Part shown: one piece after another, positions 55,293 through 62,653 of the stretch
Layout: the number at the start of each line of letters is the position of its first letter
Numbering within the stretch: position 1 is the first letter of the stretch
Assembly: GCA_965212135.1 (NCBI GenBank)
Contig: OZ243044.1
Location: 1,984,001-2,048,000, forward strand
Source: Bin75 sp965212135
GTDB taxonomy: Bacteria; Nitrospirota; Nitrospiria; Nitrospirales; UBA8639
DNA length: 64,000 nucleotides
Reading direction: 5' to 3'
The notes under the pieces: model-generated
Databases searched by the model: none
Told to the model about the DNA's origin: nothing
What the model saw: the letters and a program-made list of their open reading frames with translations, nothing else
Position numbers and translations under genes: made by a program

Positions 55293-55502
55293 TTATTCCT
55301 TCTTCAATGCGGCCTCGATTTTGTCGGCATATTCAGAGATATTCTCCATGGCAGAGAGCAAATGGTTACTGCCTTGTCCGGCGCAAGATGACTTGATAAG
55401 TTCAAGTGCAATTTTTACTGTGCTCCAACGCTCGTTAGCAGCATCCTTTACGCTCGCGTGAATATAGGCATCGCCAACAACAATCGTTTTTTCGTCACTC
55501 AT
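55293..55502 (-). CDS. Small uncharacterised protein
   Basis: 69 residues with a strong GGAGGG ribosome binding site 6 bases before the ATG (MSDEKTIVVGDAYIHASV...). Predicted mostly helical. It lies between the MmeI-like gene and the first remnant of that gene's 3' end. No family recognised. Confidence 0.5.
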   Translation of the reverse strand: MSDEKTIVVGDAYIHASVKDAANERWSTVKIALELIKSSCAGQGSNHLLSAMENISEYADKIEAALKKE

Positions 55503-55558
55503 ATTCTACCCTCCGCCTAAAGAGTTATTAAATGGAGTATGATTCTATGCTGTTTTTA

Positions 55559-55581
55559 TCTCACACTCAATGTGAGTTGAG
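55559..55581. repeat. Small inverted repeat
   Basis: CTCACACTCA-ATG-TGAGTTGAG pairs over nine bases with one bulge. It lies between the 69-residue gene and the first methylase remnant. It may be an operator or a mRNA hairpin. Confidence 0.35.
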
Positions 55582-55595
55582 GGAAGTGAGGGGAC

Positions 55596-55673
55596 TTTGA
55601 CCTCTATCAACAATACACCGCACCGATATTGCCCAAGAAAAAGAAACAAAAGCGAGTGGCTGCCGTAAAATGA
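55596..55673 (+). pseudogene. Remnant of an MmeI-type gene 3' end, first copy
   Basis: The frame FDLYQQYTAPILPKKK... ends at TGA 55671-55673 and matches the C-terminus of the complete MmeI-like protein (FDLYQQYTAPLLPKKK at 55182-55256). DNA identity is high over the first 30 bases. Only the last 25 codons are left, with no gene body upstream. Confidence 0.8.
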
Positions 55674-55704
55674 TTACGCCAACTGACCCAAGCCTGATTG
55701 TCTG

Positions 55705-56451
55705 ATGACACCTAAAACAGAAAATCCCGATGAATGTCTGGCCAGAAAGTGGCTTGAGCTGAACGGGTATTCTGATATTCGACGGGTATGTGACGATCCG
55801 CCGGATTATTTAGTTGACAGACGCTATGCAGTTGAGGTGCGGCGTTTGAATTTAGAGTGGACGATCAAAGGTAGCAAGAGAGAACTACGCGAACAAACAG
55901 TACGCCACGCATTAATCAGCGATGTAAAGAAGATAATGAAGGAATTTGGCCCGCCGATTGAGAGGCGTGGCTGGTATGTTGATGTTGAATATGATCCTTC
56001 GTCCCGTCTTCCAAAGGGGAAAAATTTCAAAAATGAAATTCGGCAAGCTTTGGAAGAAGTTAATCGCTCACATGAATTGGAGCCAGCAGTGGAGAAGAAA
56101 CTAGGGTGTGGGGTACGCCTCTATTTTTTGTTAGGGTCTCCGGCGTCCGACAAGTTTGTGTTCAATCATGTTTCCCGTGGAGAGGGGTTGCTGCGGAGTG
56201 AATTATTGAAAAATATCCCTAAATGTATCAAAGACAAAAGCGACAAAATTAAGAACCGGGTTGAAAAATATAGCGATTGGTGGTTAGTGCTGGTTGATTA
56301 TATTGGCGTTGCACCGATTAGCAGTTCGGAATTGGAATATCTTTTGGAACAAATTCCGCTAGAGGGGATCTGGTCGCGGATTATCATCGTTAGTTCTCAA
56401 AATCCTGCTTGGCATTACGAATTACGATCCCCTCGCAAAAAAGAGGAATAA
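55705..56451 (+). CDS. Uncharacterised protein with possible PD-(D/E)xK nuclease core
   Basis: 248 residues. Near the N-terminus PPDYLVDRRYAVEVRRLN fits the D-x(n)-ExR/K strand pair of restriction-like nucleases (Asp followed by VEVRR), but with Arg in place of the usual Lys. The rest is not recognised. It is bracketed by two remnants of the MmeI 3' end and is AT-rich, like island cargo. It could be a solitary restriction or nicking protein; evidence is weak. Confidence 0.5.
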   Translation: MTPKTENPDECLARKWLELNGYSDIRRVCDDPPDYLVDRRYAVEVRRLNLEWTIKGSKRELREQTVRHALISDVKKIMKEFGPPIERRGWYVDVEYDPSSRLPKGKNFKNEIRQALEEVNRSHELEPAVEKKLGCGVRLYFLLGSPASDKFVFNHVSRGEGLLRSELLKNIPKCIKDKSDKIKNRVEKYSDWWLVLVDYIGVAPISSSELEYLLEQIPLEGIWSRIIIVSSQNPAWHYELRSPRKKEE

Positions 56452-56485
56452 AACCTTTCCGCAGACAGTCAGATTATTCAATAGG

Positions 56486-56533
56486 CAATACACCGCACCG
56501 ATATTGCCAAAAGAAAAAGGATGGCGGCGGTAA
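56486..56533 (+). pseudogene. Remnant of an MmeI-type gene 3' end, second copy
   Basis: Bases 56486-56508 are identical to 55611-55633, and the frame QYTAPILPKEK ends at TAA 56531-56533. It is the third occurrence of this 3' end in 1.4 kb. A partial dRS3-like repeat end lies 45 bases downstream (56577-56588). Confidence 0.75.
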
Positions 56534-56620
56534 AAAGGCGACTACATCATCAGGTTTTATACTAGGTTTTCGCTTTCGCGGGAATGACGGAGCCGATGCA
56601 AGAAACTAATTTCCTGGCAT

Positions 56621-57559
56621 CTAGCAACCGGACATATAAATCGGCTCCTCCGGCAGATTGGCAGGCTTATAGCTTTTCACTTCTTGCATGCGCTTTTTAG
56701 TGGATATATGTATTGTTGCGGACTTTGCGATTGAGCGTGTTTTGTGGCCTAGGACCTTCCAGGTGATCTCATTGTGTGGGCTGTGCAACTTACCGCAAGG
56801 ATTTCCTTTGAATCTTTTAACTGCACTGGCTTTAAATATTAAGTTGTGCCTGTGTACACAATCTATCATCCATTTCAAAGCGATGTTGGACAGCCCGCAT
56901 TCCTTATATCCTCCGCCAACATCGGAATGTGCACCGGGAAACCACATTTGGCTGACGCGCGGCCCGTTATTCCATTTCAGCACTGGGAATCCTTTACGTT
57001 TCTCGTCTATTGCCATTGCGTGGTAACCTGCAACAACACATTTAGGTATTTTCTTGTCATTGAAATCTTCAGTCTTTGTGGCTTTCACTGTGTCCCAAAC
57101 ACCCAGTACTTCCACTTTAATATTGAAGAATCGGCCTTCCTCCTTTAATCTTTCAGCGCTGTCGGTGTCTTTATTTTTATAAAAATTCCAACCCACTTGG
57201 ACATCATCGGCTTTTGCTGGTATGCCACAGTGCGTGATTAACCCTGCGAGGCGTCGTGCGGCATAAGCACCTCTGCTGAATCCAAAAATAAATACCTTGT
57301 TCTCTTCTCTCGCCCAGTCTCTGTCCGCAAAACGCTTTCTCAGGAAGCGGTATGCGCCAAGAATTTGCCGATCCAGTCCTTTGCCAGTAAGACCACCGAT
57401 CAGCGCTTCTCCGGGTGCGGTTCCAACGCCTTCCTCATAATGCATAACCTGCTGTGTTGCTACGCATGCTTCTAATATCTTGGCGACATTGGTTTTCCCG
57501 TCACCTATTTCGTTCCATGTGCCGTCGCAACCAATGATTAAATTCCTGAATTTGGCCAT
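56621..57559 (-). CDS. DUF2235 alpha/beta hydrolase (Tle1-like)
   Basis: 312 residues. The DUF2235 signature is complete at the front: IIGCDGTWNE (8-17), the nucleophile elbow GFSRGAYAARR with Ser95 and WFPGAHSDVGGGY with Asp213. The histidine of the triad may be within the C-terminal part (HNEITWKVLGHKTR). DUF2235 proteins include the type VI secretion phospholipase effector Tle1 and also phage and defence-linked lipases. The stop is close to the island edge. The gene lies 26 bases downstream of a lipoprotein gene on the same strand. Confidence 0.85.
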   Translation of the reverse strand: MAKFRNLIIGCDGTWNEIGDGKTNVAKILEACVATQQVMHYEEGVGTAPGEALIGGLTGKGLDRQILGAYRFLRKRFADRDWAREENKVFIFGFSRGAYAARRLAGLITHCGIPAKADDVQVGWNFYKNKDTDSAERLKEEGRFFNIKVEVLGVWDTVKATKTEDFNDKKIPKCVVAGYHAMAIDEKRKGFPVLKWNNGPRVSQMWFPGAHSDVGGGYKECGLSNIALKWMIDCVHRHNLIFKASAVKRFKGNPCGKLHSPHNEITWKVLGHKTRSIAKSATIHISTKKRMQEVKSYKPANLPEEPIYMSGC

Positions 57560-57585
57560 TCAATTTCCTCCTTTCAATAAAGAAG

Positions 57586-57927
57586 CTACTGCCCCGGACG
57601 ATAAATTTCTCCATCTTCACTCTGGTTCTGTGTGCCATCACACCACCAGTCAACTGTCTGTGGCACATAGAATCCCAGCGAAATGGCTGATACCAACACA
57701 TAAACCATATTAGTGTGGTAGCGCGCACGGTACAAGCCACGGCCATTGTCGCATTTCTGAATTGTTGGATCAGACCAAAAGAAATTGTAAAACGAACCGT
57801 GTTGGGTATGTCTGCCTGTTTTTGATTGCGGTGTTTTTTGACCATCACCTTCAATCGTCATGGTAGCGCAACCGAATATGGCGAATATCATGAAACAGAT
57901 TAACACCGACCGAATAGTCTTTTTCAT
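57586..57927 (-). CDS. Bor-like lipoprotein
   Basis: 113 residues with a lipoprotein signal (LICFMIFAIFGC, lipobox IFGC). The mature part (HGSFYNFFW...QKCDNGRGLYR...SLGFYVPQTVDWWC) resembles the Bor/Iss lipoproteins of lambdoid phages, which share a beta-sandwich with an LGIYTP.....C ending. ATG 57927 is chosen because GAGGAAAC lies 7 bases upstream. It precedes the DUF2235 gene and could be its periplasmic immunity protein. Confidence 0.65.
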   Translation of the reverse strand: MKKTIRSVLICFMIFAIFGCATMTIEGDGQKTPQSKTGRHTQHGSFYNFFWSDPTIQKCDNGRGLYRARYHTNMVYVLVSAISLGFYVPQTVDWWCDGTQNQSEDGEIYRPGQ

Positions 57928-58056
57928 GTTTTGTTTCCTCTTGCAAATATTAAAAAGCAATTTGAATAGAAAATGCCTTGACGCTTTCATGACAGATCCT
58001 ATTGTTAGTGTCTGCTTAGAAGCGGCATCTAGCGTCGTTTCTTTCGTGGTCTCGTA

Positions 58057-59058
58057 TCAGGCGTCAAGCACGTTCACCACAATGCCGTGCAGGCCGGTGG
58101 CGCCGTTGGGTTGGGGGCGGGTGATCTCGGAGGTCTGCACCTGGCCGCTGGTGTCAACGGCGCGAACCGACACCATGGTTTTCCCCGCCGGCATATCCCG
58201 ATAGCGGTAATCCCAGACCACCCACGACCAGGGTGACTGCGGGGGCGTCACGTCGGCTTCCACCCAGGTTTTCTCCTGGTCAAAACTCAACTGAACGCGG
58301 GTGATGGAGCGGGGGCCGCCGAACGCGATGCCCCGGAAATCCACGTTGGGCCCGCGGACGTCCTGATAATGTCCGGGGCTGTCAATGCGGGAAAAAATAT
58401 GAATCGTCCCGTCGTCGGTCCATCCTTTGCGTTGCCAGTAGCCCTGGTGGTCGCCGTTGTACACTTCAATGTCCGTAATCCATTTGACGTTTTTAATGCC
58501 GTAGAGTCCCGGCACGATCAGGCGTAACGGAAACCCGTGGATCTTCGGGAGCTTTTCCCCGTTCATCAGATAGGCCAGCATCACTTCGTCGCGCATGGCG
58601 CGTTCAAAGGGAATGCTGTCATGGTAGGCGTCGGCGCCGCGAAAAATCACGTCCCGCGCCGTTTCGGGGTCGGCGCCCGCTTCAAGTAGCAGGGCTTTGA
58701 GCGAAATGCCGCGCCAGATCGCGTTGCCCACGCTTGTGCCGCCCGGCAGGGTGTCAATGCAGATGAGGGTGGACACTTGGTCAAACGCATGACGATTCAG
58801 GACGTCGCGCCAGGTCAGCACCATGGGATTGGACACGGCGCCTTTCACCGTCATGTGCCATTGTTCCTGGTCGAGGTCGCGCGTGAAATTGTACGGCGAG
58901 TCCATGTAATTGACGGTATAGAACTTGTCGTTCGGCGTGAAATACAGGGTCTCGCGTGGCTGGATGGCGAACATGCCGCCAAGGTCGCACCCGCCGGTGA
59001 GACCGACGAGGGCTCCCAGCCCGCCGAGTTGGAAGAATGTGCGACGCGTGATGTCCAT
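58057..59058 (-). CDS. Tat-exported sulfite-oxidase-fold molybdopterin oxidoreductase
   Basis: 333 residues from ATG 59058. The Tat motif ITRRTFFQLGGLGALVGLTG is followed by GGC, so the product may be a lipoprotein or simply periplasmic. The molybdenum-binding domain has LICIDTLPGG (Cys as the Mo ligand), IWRGISLKALLLEAGAD, GADAYHDSIPFERA and IHGFPLRLIVPGLYGIKNVKWI. A C-terminal Mo-co dimerisation-like domain follows (ITRVQLSFDQEKTW). It belongs to the SUOX/YedY-like family; the substrate (sulfite, nitrate or protein methionine sulfoxide) cannot be told. Confidence 0.85.
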   Translation of the reverse strand: MDITRRTFFQLGGLGALVGLTGGCDLGGMFAIQPRETLYFTPNDKFYTVNYMDSPYNFTRDLDQEQWHMTVKGAVSNPMVLTWRDVLNRHAFDQVSTLICIDTLPGGTSVGNAIWRGISLKALLLEAGADPETARDVIFRGADAYHDSIPFERAMRDEVMLAYLMNGEKLPKIHGFPLRLIVPGLYGIKNVKWITDIEVYNGDHQGYWQRKGWTDDGTIHIFSRIDSPGHYQDVRGPNVDFRGIAFGGPRSITRVQLSFDQEKTWVEADVTPPQSPWSWVVWDYRYRDMPAGKTMVSVRAVDTSGQVQTSEITRPQPNGATGLHGIVVNVLDA

Positions 59059-59207
59059 AGCGGCGGCGTCAACGGGATGCTTCAACGAAGAACGCGGAGA
59101 TCATTGACCGGACAGATGAATTATACGTTCGCCGGCGACACTCCGCAAGGGAAAGCCGGGACGATTGCGGCAGCCGCTTTGGCCGGGACACAACCGAAAG
59201 AACGTCA

Positions 59208-60308
59208 TCACGTCCGTGGCGGGCGCACCGACAACGGGACGGGTTCCCAGAGCCGGCCTCCGTTGTTCGTGCGGAACAGGCCGGCGCGATTGGTGCCGAC
59301 GTACAGGGTCGAAGGATTCGTCCGGTCTATCGCCATGGCGCGAACGTTGAGATTGGTCAGCCCTTCATTGACGGCTTCCCACGTGTGGCCGCCGTCCCGG
59401 CTGGTATGAACGCCGGCCCGGCTGGCCGCAAAGACGACGCCGGGCGTCACGGGGTCGAGCACGAGGTCGCTGAAAAACTGGTCGGGGAGCGAGGCGCCGA
59501 TGCGCTGCCATGACGCGCCGCCGTCGGTCGTGCGATAGAGTCCGTTCAAGGTGGCCGCATACACGGTGCCGGGAACATGCCGGTCAATCCTGACGGTGAC
59601 CACGCCGAGTGCGCGGGACGATTTCAACACATCCGGCGGCACCAGGCCGTTGTTGACCTTTGTCCACGTCGCGGCGCCGTCGAGCGATTGATAGACGCCT
59701 CCGCTGGTCCCGGCGTACATGGTTTGCGGTTGGTTGGGATCAATGTCCAGGCAGACGACCATGAGGACTTCAATCATGCCGTTCATGCGTTTGGCCCAGT
59801 GCCGGCCGGCGGTGTCCGTTTCAAAGACGCCCATGGACGTGGCGGCGAACAGACGGTGGCTGGAGCCTGGAACGAACGCGATGTCGTGGACGACCGAGGT
59901 GATGGTGACGCCGTCCAGTCCGTTGCGTTGCGACTGCCACAGTTGCCCCCCGTTAAAACTTCTGAAAACCGCGTCGCCTTTGGTGCCGGCATAGACGTTG
60001 GCGGGAAGCAGCGGATCAACCGCGAGGGCAATGACGCGGGAATGGGTCATCCCCCGTGAGATATTTTCCCATGTGTGGCCGGTATCGCGCGTTTTAAAAA
60101 TGTAATCGTTGGTGGCGACGTAGAGAATGTGCGGTTTGGCGGGATGCAGGGCGATTTCAACGACGGCTTCACCGCCGGTTCCGCAACCGGGGAGCAGGAC
60201 CAGGCCGAGCCACGCGAATCGGGACAGCAGGGAACGCCCCGTCCGGTTCGGGTCAGGGCGGCACGATGCGCGGCAAGAGCGAGACGGGGGCTTTCTGCGA
60301 CCGTTCAT
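59208..60308 (-). CDS. BNR/sortilin-like propeller lipoprotein
   Basis: 366 residues from ATG 60308. Signal and lipobox (LLSRFAWLGLVLLPGC) precede about seven blades with the pattern T.DGG..W (TRDTGHTW, SFNGGQLW, SLDGAATW, TTDGGASW, SRDGGHTW, TNNGGRLW). Such propellers bind proteins or glycans on the surface. The start lies inside the M48 gene (56 bases overlap); no other usable start precedes the signal peptide. Confidence 0.75.
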   Translation of the reverse strand: MNGRRKPPSRSCRASCRPDPNRTGRSLLSRFAWLGLVLLPGCGTGGEAVVEIALHPAKPHILYVATNDYIFKTRDTGHTWENISRGMTHSRVIALAVDPLLPANVYAGTKGDAVFRSFNGGQLWQSQRNGLDGVTITSVVHDIAFVPGSSHRLFAATSMGVFETDTAGRHWAKRMNGMIEVLMVVCLDIDPNQPQTMYAGTSGGVYQSLDGAATWTKVNNGLVPPDVLKSSRALGVVTVRIDRHVPGTVYAATLNGLYRTTDGGASWQRIGASLPDQFFSDLVLDPVTPGVVFAASRAGVHTSRDGGHTWEAVNEGLTNLNVRAMAIDRTNPSTLYVGTNRAGLFRTNNGGRLWEPVPLSVRPPRT

Positions 60309-61071
60309 AAATGGCGAGCGCCTGGGGCATCCATCGCGTGAGATCGCGAATGCGCGTGTCATGCGCCGGATGGGTTGACAGAAACTCGGGTGGGGCGTCT
60401 TTCGACGTCCGTGCCATGCGCTCCCACACGCGCACGGCTTCCCTGGGGTCGTACCCGGCCTCGGCGGCCAGGAGCATGCCGATGCGGTCCGCCTCCGATT
60501 CATGGCTGCGCCCAAAAGGCAGCAAGACCCCGATGCCTAACGCCTGCTTTGCCACTTGATCGGCCAGTGGCCCCAGGGCCAGGGCCGTGGACGCCACCTG
60601 CAGTCCCACGTCGGCGATCGTCTGCTGGCTGACCCGTTCGGCGCCGTGTCGAGCCAGGGCATGCACTACTTCATGCCCCATGATGGCCGCCAGCCCGCCT
60701 TCGGTGAACGCTTCGGGGAAAATGCCGGTATAGATCGCGATTTTGCCGCCGGGAAGAGCCCAGGCGTTTTTGGTGGCGTCGTCTTTGATGACGCTGACGT
60801 CCCAATCAAACGACTGCGCGCGCTTGGCATATTTGGACTGTTTGGCCGCCGCGATAATCCGTTCGGCCACGCGCATGACGGGTTCCACCTCGGCCCGGTT
60901 GCGAGAAATGACGACGTTGGGGTCTTTCAGAACGTCATCGTACGCCGTGTCGCCCATTCGGACTTCCTGGTTTTCCGAAATAAGCAACAGTTGCGACCGG
61001 TTTGTGTAGGGGTTGCTCGCGCACCCCGCGAGAATGATGAGGACAATCGGTACAGTCAGAATGTGGAGCAT
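60253..61071 (-). CDS. M48-family metalloprotease lipoprotein
   Basis: 272 residues from ATG 61071 with lipobox LAGC. The zinc motif GHEVVHALARHG (HExxH, about residue 133) and a later ESEADRIGM provide the zinc ligands, as in BepA/LoiP/YcaL proteases of the periplasm. These degrade or help assemble outer-membrane proteins such as LptD. A longer start at 61134 has no signal function. Confidence 0.9.
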   Translation of the reverse strand: MLHILTVPIVLIILAGCASNPYTNRSQLLLISENQEVRMGDTAYDDVLKDPNVVISRNRAEVEPVMRVAERIIAAAKQSKYAKRAQSFDWDVSVIKDDATKNAWALPGGKIAIYTGIFPEAFTEGGLAAIMGHEVVHALARHGAERVSQQTIADVGLQVASTALALGPLADQVAKQALGIGVLLPFGRSHESEADRIGMLLAAEAGYDPREAVRVWERMARTSKDAPPEFLSTHPAHDTRIRDLTRWMPQALAIYERSQKAPVSLLPRIVPP

Positions 61072-61155
61072 AGGGCTGAAGGTCGGAGCGGCCTCCGGTG
61101 CGCGGAACGCGGAGCCAAGCGCGTGTATCAACACGGGTCTCCCGTCCTGATGATC

Positions 61156-62649
61156 CTACAATGGCGGTTCGGGAATGGCAACGTCGAGTTCCGTGACCGT
61201 GTCATAGTGCGCCATGGCCGGGGCGGCGCCTTCTCGCGGCCCCAGAATCAGCGTGACGAACTGCTCCGGTTTCAAGTGCGTGCGACCGGCCGTTCGGACC
61301 TGTTGCGCGGTGGTGCGTTCAATGCCATGCCTGAATCGGAGCAGCCAATCGGCAGGATACCCGAAATAGGCATGGGTGAGGATTTTCCCAAGGACTTTCC
61401 GTGGCGAATCAACCGAAAAGACAAAAGAATTCAGGATGCTCGCTTTGGCCGCGTTGATTTCCTGTTCGGTGGGCGGGGCGGTTTCCATGATTTTGCGGAC
61501 TTCGTCCAGCAAACTTTCAAGGCCGGCTTGCGCGGTTTCCAGTTTGGTGGACATGGAAAAATTGGTCGTGGCCGGGTAGTCCCAGCCGAATCCGATGCCC
61601 CCGTGCACGTCATAGGCCAGTCCTTTTTTGGAACGAATGTTGGAAAAGAGCCGGGAACCGGACGAGCCGGACACGATCTGGTTGAGAATGACCACGGGGT
61701 AGTAGTCCGGATGATTGCGAGTCAATCCCGCGTGGCCGATCATGATATTGGCCTGGGTCATATCGTTTTTTTCAACGTAATAGACGCCGTGGGTCGTGGC
61801 CGTTTGGTACGAAGCGGCCGGGTCGTTACCCGCGCGTCCGCGCGGCCACGACGCAAACACCTGCTTCACCAGACGCAACGCCCGTTTCGTTTCAAAATCC
61901 CCCACCAGGCCCAGGATCACGCGATGGGGGTGAAAGTACGTGGCGTGCCAGTCAATCAGATCCTGCCGGGCAATGTTGTTGACGGTGGCATAGGACTCAA
62001 CCCGTGCATAGGGCGACTCCTTGCCGTAGATCAGTTTTGCGAATTCCCGTCCCATGATGCCGGTGGGGCTGTCATTTTGTCTGGCAATCCCGGCCATGAC
62101 CTGGTTTTTGGCAATGGCCAGTTTCTCCCGGTCAAACCGCGGGTTTCGCAACACGTCGCCAAAGACCGCCAGGACTTCGGAAAAGTCTTCACGCAAACAG
62201 GTCATTGAAGCCGAGCCGGAGGCGACGCCAATGCCCGTTTCAAGAGAGGCGGCCTTGCCTTCGAGGTAATCATCGAGCCGGTCTCCGGTGAGCGTGGGCG
62301 TGCCTCCGCTCCGCATGACGGTTCCGGTCAGCGCGGCCAGTCCCGTCTTCTCGGCGGGTTCCAGGCGGGAGCCGGTGCGGATGCGGGCGGACACGTGCAC
62401 GACCGGGAGTTCGTGGTCTTCCAGAAAAAACACCACCATCCCGTTGTCCAGCACGACGCGAGTCGGTTGAGGAATAGACACGTCCGGGAGAGGCGGATAG
62501 TGCAACTGGTCAACCGTGTCAACCTGGCCGGGCGCGTGGGCCGGCCAGAGCGTGACCGCGGCCACGGCGATCATGCAGGCCACCTGTGCCCCGTGGCACG
62601 GTCGCGGGCGGGGTAACGCGGCTGCTCGTATGGGGGACCCCGTGTCCAT
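61156..62649 (-). CDS. M16 peptidase-like protein, non-catalytic subunit
   Basis: 497 residues with a signal peptide (CMIAVAAVTLWPAHAPGQ). M16 fold: GMVVFFLEDHELPVVHVSARIRTGS at the start, but the zinc motif HxxEH is absent (GLAALTGTVMRSGG in its place), while the R/Y substrate pair RLFSNIRSKKGLAYD is kept. In heterodimeric M16 enzymes one subunit supplies zinc and the other the R/Y motif; here the partner lies 4 bases upstream. Confidence 0.9.
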   Translation of the reverse strand: MDTGSPIRAAALPRPRPCHGAQVACMIAVAAVTLWPAHAPGQVDTVDQLHYPPLPDVSIPQPTRVVLDNGMVVFFLEDHELPVVHVSARIRTGSRLEPAEKTGLAALTGTVMRSGGTPTLTGDRLDDYLEGKAASLETGIGVASGSASMTCLREDFSEVLAVFGDVLRNPRFDREKLAIAKNQVMAGIARQNDSPTGIMGREFAKLIYGKESPYARVESYATVNNIARQDLIDWHATYFHPHRVILGLVGDFETKRALRLVKQVFASWPRGRAGNDPAASYQTATTHGVYYVEKNDMTQANIMIGHAGLTRNHPDYYPVVILNQIVSGSSGSRLFSNIRSKKGLAYDVHGGIGFGWDYPATTNFSMSTKLETAQAGLESLLDEVRKIMETAPPTEQEINAAKASILNSFVFSVDSPRKVLGKILTHAYFGYPADWLLRFRHGIERTTAQQVRTAGRTHLKPEQFVTLILGPREGAAPAMAHYDTVTELDVAIPEPPL

Positions 62650-62653
62650 GGGT

